Of a stretch of 9,989 nucleotides of DNA, positions 1 to 6,764 are shown piece by piece. Origin of the DNA: Candidatus Roizmanbacteria bacterium CG10_big_fil_rev_8_21_14_0_10_45_7 (GTDB lineage Bacteria; Patescibacteriota; Microgenomatia; UBA1406); NCBI GenBank assembly GCA_002793745.1, contig PFEE01000061.1, forward strand, positions 16,420 to 26,408. Direction: 5' to 3'. The position numbers and the translations under genes were made by a program. The notes beneath the pieces are model-generated. The model worked only from the letters and a program-made list of their open reading frames with translations. It had not been told where the DNA came from and made no database searches. How positions within the stretch are numbered: the first letter of the stretch is position 1; the number at the start of each line of letters is the position of its first letter.

Positions 1-244
1 CTTGCACCAATAAATTTACTGGTGGGATATCGGGCATCTCATCTTTATCAAAGCTAGAATTGACTCCTCCAACTACACCCGTAATATGATTGCCGATATC
101 ATGGCTAATCACTCGGTTCAAGCTCTTTCCTGAATGTTCACATGCGCCGATAATGGGGCCATAGGCATGCAAAAAATCTACATAACCACGGGGAGGAGAT
201 TTTATAACCTCAGCGCCAACCGGTTCTTTTCCCACATCACTCAT
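1..244 (-). CDS. Partial protein with histidine-kinase-like H-box (C-terminus off the left edge)
   Basis: An open frame runs from ATG at 244 to the left edge with no stop (81 codons visible). It begins 2 bp after the stop of the upstream glycosyltransferase gene (TAA at 249-247), so it is most likely the next gene of the same operon. GGAG at 259-256 lies about 11 nt before the ATG and may be its ribosome site. The visible protein is soluble with no signal peptide. Residues 42-64 contain SLNRVISHDIGNHITGVVGG, which resembles the phospho-acceptor H-box of histidine kinases (SHDxxNxLT, candidate His48). A sensor kinase or phosphotransfer protein is therefore possible, but the catalytic ATPase domain would lie outside the window and the match is one short motif. 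The existence of the gene is fairly secure; the function is tentative. Confidence 0.55.
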   Translation of the reverse strand, partial: MSDVGKEPVGAEVIKSPPRGYVDFLHAYGPIIGACEHSGKSLNRVISHDIGNHITGVVGGVNSSFDKDEMPDIPPVNLLVQ

Positions 245-246
245 AC

Positions 247-1545
247 TTATTTATTCTCCACTTTCTTGCGCCAATATTCAATACTAACTCCCCGATACTG
301 CTTTATTTTTGTTATGGTATATCCAAAATGCTCCGGCGTAATGCCATACAGAGGAAAGGTGTAGGGAATTACCACCATCGAAGTACTCCTCGTGGTACGA
401 ATATCCTGAATACGGACAGAATCCTGATAATAACGCAGCGGATCCAGCGAAGAGGGAACGCCATATACCGTCTCTATTGGCGATAATGCTGTGCTTAGGC
501 TTTTCCAATCTTCCCGGTGAAACAAAGGAAACAAAAGGTATGTCAAGCTCCAAATCCCAAAACCCAATACGATATAGGCACGTTTTGAGCTATAAGCTAA
601 CAGCAAAGACAAGGGAACGGCAATATATAAGAAACGGAAATAGGAAAGGAGGGGAGTTATGAAAGATGCTAGTGCACCCAATACAATTGGTGCAATGACT
701 AAAAAAAATAATTCTCTGTTCTTACGCGCAGCAAGGTAAACCAAAACTCCAAGTATCAAAACCCAAATCCCAGAAAGAAACCAATACAGCGGCTTTGGTG
801 CAAAACTAATGCGCCCAACGGCAAACTTAAGCGGAATCAACAGCAAATTTTTAATCGTCACGGTGCCCAACACACTGCGCCACAGTCCCACATCCCCTAA
901 TTGAGTCTGGGCATTTTGTAGCTGCACTGAAAGAAGCGGAAACAGCAGTATAAGGGCAACGCCTGTGCCCATCGATAGCGCCATTACTGATCTATATTCC
1001 TGTTTCCATAGGTGCCAACACAACAGGGCGGCAATGGCAAAAATAGAACCATAGAATGTCATGACACTCAGTGCCGCGGCTATTCCTATACCGACATAGT
1101 TTTTTTTCAGTGAACAATAATACATAACCGATAACAGAAATACTGCCATGAGGTACATACGCGCCTCCTGGGCGTAATACACGATGAGCGGTTGCAATAA
1201 AAAAAGGGAAGCGGCAGAAAGGGCGTGTTTTAACTTCAGTTCTTTCGCAATGCAATACACTACTCCACCGGCTAACAGTGCAAAAAGCATCGAAGGAAGT
1301 CTTAGTGCAATTTCGCTGTGCCCAGCAGCAGTAGTCCATACTTTCATGAATACATAGTAGAGGGGAGGGTGAAAATCCAGCGGTGAAAACTTGGTTATGA
1401 TATCAAAAAAGCCATAGTCCCGCATCACGCGCGCCGTTACTCCTTCATCAAGCCATATGGATTGATTGCTGTGGATAAGATACAAACAAAACGCACCAAT
1501 AAACATAAACCAGGCCATCTTCGACTTACTGACTCGTAGGCGCAT
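247..1545 (-). CDS. GT39/PMT-like polytopic membrane glycosyltransferase
   Basis: A 432-aa integral membrane protein with about 10-11 hydrophobic segments. It has the hallmarks of bacterial GT-C enzymes of the PMT_2/GT39 type: an acidic pair in the first outer loop (WLDEG, Asp33-Glu34), HPPLYY at 59-64, SEIALRLPS at 77-85 and YYAQEARMY at 123-131. These enzymes move a sugar from a polyprenyl-phosphate donor to an acceptor on the outer face of the membrane. The C-terminal 90 residues (after about 340) are hydrophilic with a REDWKSL motif, as is common in this family. The chosen ATG at 1545 overlaps the LCP gene by 20 bp; an alternative ATG at 1518 would start 7 bp after the LCP stop. Neither has a good Shine-Dalgarno, so coupling to upstream translation is likely. 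Donor and acceptor cannot be read from sequence. Confidence 0.88.
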   Translation of the reverse strand: MRLRVSKSKMAWFMFIGAFCLYLIHSNQSIWLDEGVTARVMRDYGFFDIITKFSPLDFHPPLYYVFMKVWTTAAGHSEIALRLPSMLFALLAGGVVYCIAKELKLKHALSAASLFLLQPLIVYYAQEARMYLMAVFLLSVMYYCSLKKNYVGIGIAAALSVMTFYGSIFAIAALLCWHLWKQEYRSVMALSMGTGVALILLFPLLSVQLQNAQTQLGDVGLWRSVLGTVTIKNLLLIPLKFAVGRISFAPKPLYWFLSGIWVLILGVLVYLAARKNRELFFLVIAPIVLGALASFITPLLSYFRFLYIAVPLSLLLAYSSKRAYIVLGFGIWSLTYLLFPLFHREDWKSLSTALSPIETVYGVPSSLDPLRYYQDSVRIQDIRTTRSTSMVVIPYTFPLYGITPEHFGYTITKIKQYRGVSIEYWRKKVENK

Positions 1546-2710
1546 AGGTGGGTGAAGGAGGTGTCAGAGACCTTTTAATGAATGCATGCAATGGCTGCCA
1601 ATTATTGATTCCTTCAGCGGTAATTAATATATACTGTCCGTCCGGGGAATATGAGCTTTCCAGTACGTTGTCGGTTGATAATACCAGTTGTTTGCGCGTG
1701 TACTGGGTAACCTGTGGAAATTCATTAATCAGAAGCTGCATATCATCAGCCGGCATATCGGTGCTGATATGGTTACTCAGCTTATCCATTAACGGTACTA
1801 TTTTTGAAACAAAATTTACCTGCAGCACTTTATCTTTTACTCCTTCAATAAATTGCTGCTGGCGTGCCGCTCGACCAAAATCCCCACCGTCATCAAGTGA
1901 ATGGCGCGATCGCACATACTTCAAGGCCGTCTCACCATCCATAAGCATCGGGCCCTTATCAAAGTGAATGTGCTCGTACCGGCAGGGAAATGCCAGCACC
2001 GGATCCTCGGTGATCTGCTTCAAAAATTCGGCCAACTCGGGCTTATCTTTAAAAAATGCTATTTTTTCTTCATCTGTTGCCTCCGGACTCGCGGGATTTC
2101 CGAAATACTTTTCTATCTGTACAAACTGTTCTTCTTTTCCGCACAAATCAGCCTCTTTTCCCTCTATGGGGTATTCGTAGTCATCGAAGGTCTTTTGCAC
2201 ATTGACGGTGACGCCACCCAAGGTATCAATCGCTTCTCGAAATCCCTCGAAATCAACCGTCAGATAGTAATGGACATCAATCCCTAGAATCTCACCCGCC
2301 ACCTGCTTCACCAGCGCCGCACCCGGCTCACCGCTTTTTGGGAGCGTTACATTAGGATAGTCTTTGGGAAACAACCCCAACTGATACACGGCATTTATCT
2401 TCCGGTAAAACGATTCATTATTTTTTGTGGGAACCTTTACCCACAGGTCACGGGGTATCGAAATAAGGGCAACCGTATTCTTTTTCAGATCGACGCGGGC
2501 AACCATCATGGAATCAGTCAGGTATGTTCCCTCATGTACGCCGCCGCCATACCCCATCAGCAACACCGTTAAAATATCCCGTTCTTTGCGCGTCTGCTGC
2601 GAGGATAGATTTCCTTTGTAAATTTTTGAGTACAAATTGCGCATCTTGCCATAGGCAAGAACGGCAATAATACCCACTATCACCAGTATTATAATAATGG
2701 CTCGCTTCAT
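1526..2710 (-). CDS. LytR-CpsA-Psr (LCP) family glycopolymer ligase
   Basis: A 394-aa protein with one N-terminal membrane anchor (residues 4-20) and an extracytoplasmic LCP domain. LCP enzymes transfer lipid-linked glycopolymers onto the cell wall. Visible family marks are TDSMMVARVD (65-74), the SIPRDLWV strand (84-91), EGFREAIDTLGGVTVNV (155-171), the ALKYVRSRH motif (262-270) and DFGRAARQQQF (277-287), giving the conserved Asp/Arg set that binds the pyrophosphate. Between residues about 190 and 243 there is an acidic, helix-rich insertion bracketed by the only two cysteines in the protein (Cys190, Cys243). The start overlaps the stop of the MazG-like gene by one base (TAATG), indicating translational coupling. 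The neighbouring gmd and GT39 genes fit a role in attaching a surface polysaccharide. Confidence 0.93.
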   Translation of the reverse strand: MKRAIIIILVIVGIIAVLAYGKMRNLYSKIYKGNLSSQQTRKERDILTVLLMGYGGGVHEGTYLTDSMMVARVDLKKNTVALISIPRDLWVKVPTKNNESFYRKINAVYQLGLFPKDYPNVTLPKSGEPGAALVKQVAGEILGIDVHYYLTVDFEGFREAIDTLGGVTVNVQKTFDDYEYPIEGKEADLCGKEEQFVQIEKYFGNPASPEATDEEKIAFFKDKPELAEFLKQITEDPVLAFPCRYEHIHFDKGPMLMDGETALKYVRSRHSLDDGGDFGRAARQQQFIEGVKDKVLQVNFVSKIVPLMDKLSNHISTDMPADDMQLLINEFPQVTQYTRKQLVLSTDNVLESSYSPDGQYILITAEGINNWQPLHAFIKRSLTPPSPTYAPTSQ

Positions 2711-3063
2711 TATTCTCTGTCTTTGATATATTTGGTAAGAATCTTATCCAGCTTTTCCCGCAGCGCGCGGTCCATGTCGACGCGCATGGCAATGCCCAAG
2801 GCAAAGGTTGCGATCACTACATCAGCAAACTCTTCGTACAGATTCTGCTTATCAAAAGCCTCAAGCTTTGATTTGCGCTGCAGCGACATCGTTGCCAAAA
2901 TATCGTTTGCCAGCTCTCCTACCTCCTCAGACAGTTTAACGGTTTTGGCCAATATATCCTTCTCGCATTTCGTAAGGCTCGTAAACTCGATCCGTAGATC
3001 TTTGGAACGTTCCTTTAATACTCGCTGCAGCTCCTTAAACGTGTATGCCGTATGGGTATCCAT
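2710..3063 (-). CDS. MazG-like nucleotide pyrophosphohydrolase
   Basis: A 117-aa all-alpha protein when started at ATG 3063; an in-frame GTG at 3090 would add nine residues and overlap gmd by 23 bp. I prefer 3063 because it is an ATG 4 bp after the gmd stop and leaves the usual short N-terminus (YTFKELQ). The MazG/all-alpha NTP pyrophosphatase metal site is visible: KLSEEVGEL (EExxE) and, about 30 residues later, NLYEEFADVVIATFALG (EExxD). Such enzymes hydrolyse (d)NTPs or related nucleotides to monophosphate and pyrophosphate, usually for pool cleaning. It sits between gmd and the LCP gene with essentially no spacing, so it is co-transcribed with glycan genes. Its substrate is unknown; family assignment is firm. 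Confidence 0.85.
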   Translation of the reverse strand: MDTHTAYTFKELQRVLKERSKDLRIEFTSLTKCEKDILAKTVKLSEEVGELANDILATMSLQRKSKLEAFDKQNLYEEFADVVIATFALGIAMRVDMDRALREKLDKILTKYIKDRE

Positions 3064-3067
3064 ATCG

Positions 3068-4054
3068 TTAACGGTTTCTTTTTTCAACACGCTTTAGATC
3101 GGCGTCAACCATCATGGCTACCAAATCCGGGAATGATACTTTTGGTTCCCATCCCAGTTTATGCCGTGCTTTTGCCGAATTGCCTTTGAGGTTAGGAACA
3201 TCGGCGGGGCGCTGAAAGCGGGGATCGGTTTTTACGTAATCTTCCCAGTTGAGGCCCACATGCTTAAACGCCAGCTCTGCGAATTCCTTGACGCTATGGT
3301 TTTCACCCGTTGCAACCACGTAATCATCCGGCTCATCCTGCTGGATCATGAGGTACATTGCCTTTACATAATCTCCGGCAAAGCCCCAGTCGCGCATTGA
3401 GTCAATATTGCCCAAATGGAGCTCTTTGGAAAGGCCCAATTTAATGCGTGCTACTCCGTCGGTAATTTTGCGTGTCACAAACTGGATACCACGAATAGGA
3501 GATTCATGATTAAACAGAATACCGTTTGCAGCAAACATTTTGTATGATTCACGATAATTAACCGTCATCCAATAGGCATATACTTTTGCTATGCCATAGG
3601 GGCTGCGGGGGTGAAATGGAGTATGCTCATCCTGCATGCCGTCATGCTTATTCTGTCCCAATCCAAACATTTCGCTGGTTGAAGCCTGATAAAAACGGGC
3701 CATTGGAGCAAAGTATTTAATGGCATTCAGCAAATGCAGCACGCCCAGCGCGTTTACTTCGGTTGTGAGTTTGGCCTGTTCCCACGATCCACCCACAAAT
3801 GACTGGGCCGCCAGATTATATACTTCATCGGGACGGATAAACTTAACAGCCCCCATAAGCGAAGCCTCATCGGTTAGATCACCATCCACATATTCAATTT
3901 CGTTCATAAGATTCAGATACTCCAAATTCTCAAAATGAGGGTTGGAATACCGGCGGATCATGCCGTATACCTTATACCCTTCGGATAACAGGTGTTGTGC
4001 TAAATAAGGACCGTCCTGACCAAGAATACCGGTAATCAGCGCTTTTTTTGCCAT
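3068..4054 (-). CDS. gmd: GDP-mannose 4,6-dehydratase
   Basis: A 328-aa extended short-chain dehydrogenase that converts GDP-D-mannose to GDP-4-keto-6-deoxy-D-mannose, the precursor of GDP-fucose, GDP-rhamnose and related sugars. The N-terminal Rossmann motif TGILGQDG (8-15) is the Gmd form of TGxxGxxG. The active site shows ASTSEMFG (124-131) and SPYGIAKVYAYW (151-162) with Tyr153 and Lys157. NHESPIRG (182-189), FVTRKITDGVARI and LGNIDSMRDWGFAGDYVKAM (214-233) are diagnostic of Gmd rather than other NDP-sugar epimerases. Length is slightly short of the common 340-370 aa. It is the first gene of the minus operon; the ATG at 4054 has no clear Shine-Dalgarno. No GDP-fucose synthase or reductase is seen in the window, so the final sugar is unknown. 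Confidence 0.95.
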   Translation of the reverse strand: MAKKALITGILGQDGPYLAQHLLSEGYKVYGMIRRYSNPHFENLEYLNLMNEIEYVDGDLTDEASLMGAVKFIRPDEVYNLAAQSFVGGSWEQAKLTTEVNALGVLHLLNAIKYFAPMARFYQASTSEMFGLGQNKHDGMQDEHTPFHPRSPYGIAKVYAYWMTVNYRESYKMFAANGILFNHESPIRGIQFVTRKITDGVARIKLGLSKELHLGNIDSMRDWGFAGDYVKAMYLMIQQDEPDDYVVATGENHSVKEFAELAFKHVGLNWEDYVKTDPRFQRPADVPNLKGNSAKARHKLGWEPKVSFPDLVAMMVDADLKRVEKRNR

Positions 4055-4084
4055 AATTGCTGCTTAATAACTTATAGTGGGCTC

Positions 4085-4113
4085 ATTATACCTATTTTTT
4101 CCACAAAAGATTG
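4085..4113 (-). promoter_or_regulatory. Probable promoter of the gmd operon
   Basis: On the minus strand a perfect TATAAT lies at 4090-4085, which would start RNA near 4078 and leave a leader of about 24 nt before the gmd ATG at 4054. The -35 position 17 bp upstream (4113-4108, CAATCT) is poor. A second, weaker -10-like TATAAG lies at 4076-4071. Assignment rests on the -10 box and its position. Confidence 0.5.
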
Positions 4114-4121
4114 GATATAAT
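4093..4121 (+). promoter_or_regulatory. Probable promoter of the PP-loop gene, leaderless
   Basis: A perfect TATAAT is at 4116-4121; the -35 position at 17-bp spacing (4093-4098, TATTTT) is weak. RNA should start around 4128-4132, at or just before the ATG at 4132, so the message would have no leader. The footprint interleaves with the divergent gmd promoter. Confidence 0.55.
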
Positions 4122-4131
4122 CAAAACTTAC

Positions 4132-5070
4132 ATGAAAAATATCATACCGGATCGGCTTATTCCTGTTTTCTTCTCACGTGCCCGCCAAAAAAAACAACCC
4201 ATTGAAACCTATATGGAAGGGCTCCTGAACCAAATTGCGCAAAAAATTACAGAAGAACAATCATTTACACAAACCGTTGATGACAATATTGCCCTAAGCC
4301 AGTGGGTGATGATGCAGGCTATTAAGCGCTACGGCAGCAAAAACGTCGTGGTTGCCTGGACCGGAGGAAAAGATTCTACCCTTATTTTATGGATGATTCG
4401 CGAAGCATGCAAAAAAAACAAGGTCCCTATGCCAAGATGTCTGTTTATCAATGAGGGGCATGTGTTTGAGGAAATCAAAGAATTTGTGGCACAGATCACC
4501 AAAAAGTGGAAACTGAACGTCACGGAGGTGCGAAACGATAATGTACTGGAGCAGGGAACAGAGATTGGTGCGCCGGTGGTTGTTGCAAAGCTTGATACGC
4601 GCAACCAAGAAGAGGTGAAACGATTGGGATTTAAGAAAAAAACATTCCCCTTTGAACCCGAATCATTTGTGGGCAACCATCTGATGAAGACCGTTGCCAT
4701 GAACCGCTATCTTGAAAAACATCCGTATGCTGCCGTGATTACCGGCATACGGTGGGATGAACAGGAGGCACGGGCCAATGAAACGTATTTCTCAAAGCGT
4801 GAAGGGAGGCTGACCCCCACCCACATGCGCATCCATCCCATTCTTCACTTTACCGAGCGCGCCATATGGGACGCCATTTTGGATAAAAAAATACCGTACT
4901 GCACGCTGTACAAACAGGGCTACCGGTCACTGGGCGCCAAAGGAACCACCATCAAAGCTGACGTTAAGCCAGCGTGGGAACAGGATTTCAGCAAGATAAA
5001 AGAGCGAGCGGGCCGCCGGCAGGATAAAGAAAACATCATGGGAACACTACGCAAGCTGGGTTATATGTAG
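4132..5070 (+). CDS. PP-loop ATPase of the PAPS reductase / CysD family
   Basis: A 312-aa soluble protein when started at ATG 4132. An upstream in-frame TTG at 4111 is rejected because it lies beside the TATAAT promoter box. The adenylating PP-loop VVVAWTGGKDST is at residues 72-83. Further family marks are ITGIRWDEQEARANE (203-217), HPILHFTERAIWDAIL (235-250) and IPYCTLYKQGYRSLGA (254-269). These match the PAPS reductase/sulfate adenylyltransferase subunit 2 superfamily (COG0175), N-type ATP pyrophosphatases that activate substrates with ATP. The GYRSLGA segment has Ala where APS reductases have an iron-sulfur Cys, and there is no C-terminal ECGLH-like motif. True (P)APS reduction is therefore unlikely, and an adenylyltransferase-like role is possible. 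No CysN GTPase partner is visible. It converges on the phosphodiesterase gene with a 4-bp gap. Confidence 0.85.
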   Translation: MKNIIPDRLIPVFFSRARQKKQPIETYMEGLLNQIAQKITEEQSFTQTVDDNIALSQWVMMQAIKRYGSKNVVVAWTGGKDSTLILWMIREACKKNKVPMPRCLFINEGHVFEEIKEFVAQITKKWKLNVTEVRNDNVLEQGTEIGAPVVVAKLDTRNQEEVKRLGFKKKTFPFEPESFVGNHLMKTVAMNRYLEKHPYAAVITGIRWDEQEARANETYFSKREGRLTPTHMRIHPILHFTERAIWDAILDKKIPYCTLYKQGYRSLGAKGTTIKADVKPAWEQDFSKIKERAGRRQDKENIMGTLRKLGYM

Positions 5071-5074
5071 CGCT

Positions 5075-6586
5075 TTATACCGAAATGCTGTCTACGTCCT
5101 CCGAGGCTGGCAGACTTTCTGTCTGCAGTAGGGAAACCCCATCCCAATCATAGGGAATCGCAATATGGTTCATATCCAGTAGAGTCGCGGAAATGTCAGG
5201 AATACTAACCGTATCTCCCCGCCTCACCTTAGTGCGGGGATATATGCCCACAATACCCTCCATACGATGCTCGCCCGATTTCAGAGTATGCGGATGCGAA
5301 TACAGGGTGTTGGCAACAAACGGACTGATGGCAGAGGCTCCCAATGAAAAATCCTGAGCCGAAAACATCAAATGAGGGGCTTGCTTAACATAGGGGCCCG
5401 TATACATGGTTTCACGCTCCCACAGAGCGGTTATCAGTGGTTTTCCTTCATACTCTAAATTTTTTAATAATTGTATGACCTGCTCACGCGTTTTCTTTGA
5501 TTGATCAACTAAGTATATTTGCCCATAGCTGCCAAACGAGAATGCGCGGGTTGCATGCCAGTCAATGTCTCTCATATTCAAAAATAGCGCCTGCGCCTTA
5601 CCGATGCCGGTTCCGGGCTTTGAGCCGGAAAGTGCCCGCATATGCAGCGCAATCCTGGTTGCGTTGGTGGGTGTTGCGCCCAGGCCGTAGAGTGCCCGCT
5701 TCAGGCGCGTAAAGGGAGTTGATCGAAGTTTTAACAAACCCTCCTGTAACAGTAATAAATTAACATTGATGTTCTTTACGTATTTGCCGGCTCCGTGGTC
5801 CGAAAAAATAACGTACCGGTTATAGGCGCCTTTGCGCAATGTCTTAAGCAAATACGCATCTATGCGCTTATACACCTTATACAGTGCGTCTTTACCGTGT
5901 TGATCATACCCATAATCGGGATGGCTTTTGTCATAGAATTTCCAAAACCAATGCTGCGCATGGTCAACCTCCATAAAATTGACCGCAAATACGTCCCACC
6001 GCTCCTTTTGTTCAATCCAATCAAATAGAGCAATGCGCTCATCAATGCTGGTTAGCAGGTCATCAAGAAACTCCTTGCGCGATGCTGTGCTGTAGCTAAA
6101 GCGTCCCCGTTCAATAAATGAGTACCGAGGAAAACGCTTCAAAAACTCATCACGCAGTGATGCGGGGTAGATAAAATCGCTGTCAATGCCCGGCGTGGTA
6201 AACCCCCCCACCATAATTCCGTTCAGGGGACGGACGGGATACGTAAGCGGTAGATTCAATACCGCAGTTCTTTTACCGGCCCGTGACAAATAATCAAAGA
6301 TGGTTTCGCGTTTAACATCGGCGGTGCTGTTAATCGCGATATCATGACGCTTATTCAGCCGATAAAAATCATAAATGCCGTGCTTGCCCGGATTAACCCC
6401 GGTATACAGCGAAGTCCAGGCAACGGGTGTAATAGGCGGTATCGTCGATACTAGACGTTTCGTCGTTCCTCCCTTCATGAGTAGGGAAAAGCCGGGCAGC
6501 TTACCGTTGCGTACCCAGGGTGTTATAACATCCCAGGTGGCACTGTCTATGCCGAAAAAAAAGGTGCGTTTGCTCATGCCGGACAT
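5075..6586 (-). CDS. Alkaline-phosphatase-superfamily phosphodiesterase (type I phosphodiesterase/nucleotide pyrophosphatase-like)
   Basis: A 503-aa protein without signal peptide or membrane segment. The two-metal active site of the superfamily can be traced: Asp14 (GIDSATWD), candidate nucleophile Thr53 in PPITPVAWTSLYTG (spacing to TG like that of NPP enzymes), Asp208 and His212 (MEVDHAQHWFW), Asp263-His264 (FSDHGAG) and His440 (GEHRMEGIVG). PGKHGIYDF (66-74) is typical of the COG3379-type branch. Members hydrolyse phosphodiesters, nucleotide pyrophosphates or phosphate/sulfate monoesters; the substrate is not predictable here. The first ATG (6586) lies 5 nt after a TATAAT box and a second ATG (6577) lies nine bases on; either may be used, and no Shine-Dalgarno is present. 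The glycan setting suggests action on a nucleotide-activated or modified glycan compound, but this is inference. Confidence 0.88.
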   Translation of the reverse strand: MSGMSKRTFFFGIDSATWDVITPWVRNGKLPGFSLLMKGGTTKRLVSTIPPITPVAWTSLYTGVNPGKHGIYDFYRLNKRHDIAINSTADVKRETIFDYLSRAGKRTAVLNLPLTYPVRPLNGIMVGGFTTPGIDSDFIYPASLRDEFLKRFPRYSFIERGRFSYSTASRKEFLDDLLTSIDERIALFDWIEQKERWDVFAVNFMEVDHAQHWFWKFYDKSHPDYGYDQHGKDALYKVYKRIDAYLLKTLRKGAYNRYVIFSDHGAGKYVKNINVNLLLLQEGLLKLRSTPFTRLKRALYGLGATPTNATRIALHMRALSGSKPGTGIGKAQALFLNMRDIDWHATRAFSFGSYGQIYLVDQSKKTREQVIQLLKNLEYEGKPLITALWERETMYTGPYVKQAPHLMFSAQDFSLGASAISPFVANTLYSHPHTLKSGEHRMEGIVGIYPRTKVRRGDTVSIPDISATLLDMNHIAIPYDWDGVSLLQTESLPASEDVDSISV

Positions 6587-6591
6587 GCTGC

Positions 6592-6620
6592 ATTATAAAA
6601 CACATTGTCCTGTAGGGCAA
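6592..6620 (-). promoter_or_regulatory. Sigma70-type promoter of the phosphodiesterase gene
   Basis: On the minus strand TTGCCC (6620-6615) and a perfect TATAAT (6597-6592) are separated by exactly 17 bp. The predicted RNA start (about 6586-6584) coincides with the first ATG at 6586, so the message is leaderless or has a leader of under 10 nt for the ATG at 6577. Confidence 0.75.
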
Positions 6621-6621
6621 C

Positions 6622-6650
6622 TTGACACGCTCGGTAGGCTGGCATACAAT
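6622..6650 (+). promoter_or_regulatory. Strong sigma70-type promoter driving the 6656-6794 unit
   Basis: A consensus TTGACA at 6622-6627 and TACAAT at 6645-6650 with a 17-bp spacer, one base from the -35 box of the divergent phosphodiesterase promoter. Expected RNA start is about 6655-6658. It is the best-matching promoter in the window, yet it points into a short terminated unit rather than directly into a long gene. Confidence 0.82.
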
Positions 6651-6661
6651 ACTTACTGCTT

Positions 6662-6739
6662 ATGTACAAAAGACGGTTTATTATTACCAATGCACTCCTT
6701 ATCAGTTCCGCTCAGCGGGGCGGAAGGGTCGTTGTGTAA
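6662..6739 (+). CDS. Possible 25-aa small ORF or leader peptide
   Basis: ATG at 6662 lies about 4-7 nt after the predicted RNA start and runs 25 codons to TAA at 6737-6739. The peptide begins MYKRRFIITNALLISS and ends RGGRVVV: basic at both ends with a short apolar centre. There is no Shine-Dalgarno, but the near-leaderless placement matches other starts in the window. The ORF spans the first copy of the 16-bp repeat, and its stop sits inside the 6732-6751 inverted repeat, so its translation would change folding of the RNA. No run of a single regulatory codon is present. It may be a leader peptide, a real small protein or chance. Confidence 0.3.
   Translation: MYKRRFIITNALLISSAQRGGRVVV
6708..6723 (+). 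repeat. 16-bp direct repeat, copy 1 (hairpin without T-run)
   Basis: CCGCTCAGCGGGGCGG, identical to 6772-6787 and 64 bp upstream of it. It folds into a short CCGC/GCGG hairpin but lacks a following T-run, so it is not itself a terminator. Confidence 0.85.
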
Positions 6740-6751
6740 CAAGCTACACAA
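6732..6751. repeat. Inverted repeat TTGTGTA-N6-TACACAA
   Basis: A perfect 7-bp inverted repeat with a 6-base centre. In RNA it would form a hairpin containing the stop codon of the 25-codon ORF. As DNA it could be a site for a dimeric regulator. No known operator was recognised. Confidence 0.55.
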
Positions 6752-6764
6752 TTAAAAACAGACC

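Noticed and set aside
2723..3097. 124-codon plus-strand frame opposite the MazG-like gene
   Set aside because: It is antisense to a clear MazG-like protein, serine-rich with no recognisable domain, and is best seen as a shadow of codon bias in the real gene.
4111..4131. TTG start extending the PP-loop gene by seven codons
   Set aside because: The extension contains the TATAAT box at 4116-4121, so these bases are promoter DNA and should lie upstream of the RNA start.
5041..5100. Bidirectional terminator between the convergent PP-loop and phosphodiesterase genes
   Set aside because: The 4-bp gap and flanking coding ends show no GC-rich stem with a T-run on either strand.
6705..6730. First repeat copy as a second intrinsic terminator
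   Set aside because: Its stem is only four strong pairs plus wobbles and is followed by GGAAGGG, not a T-run.
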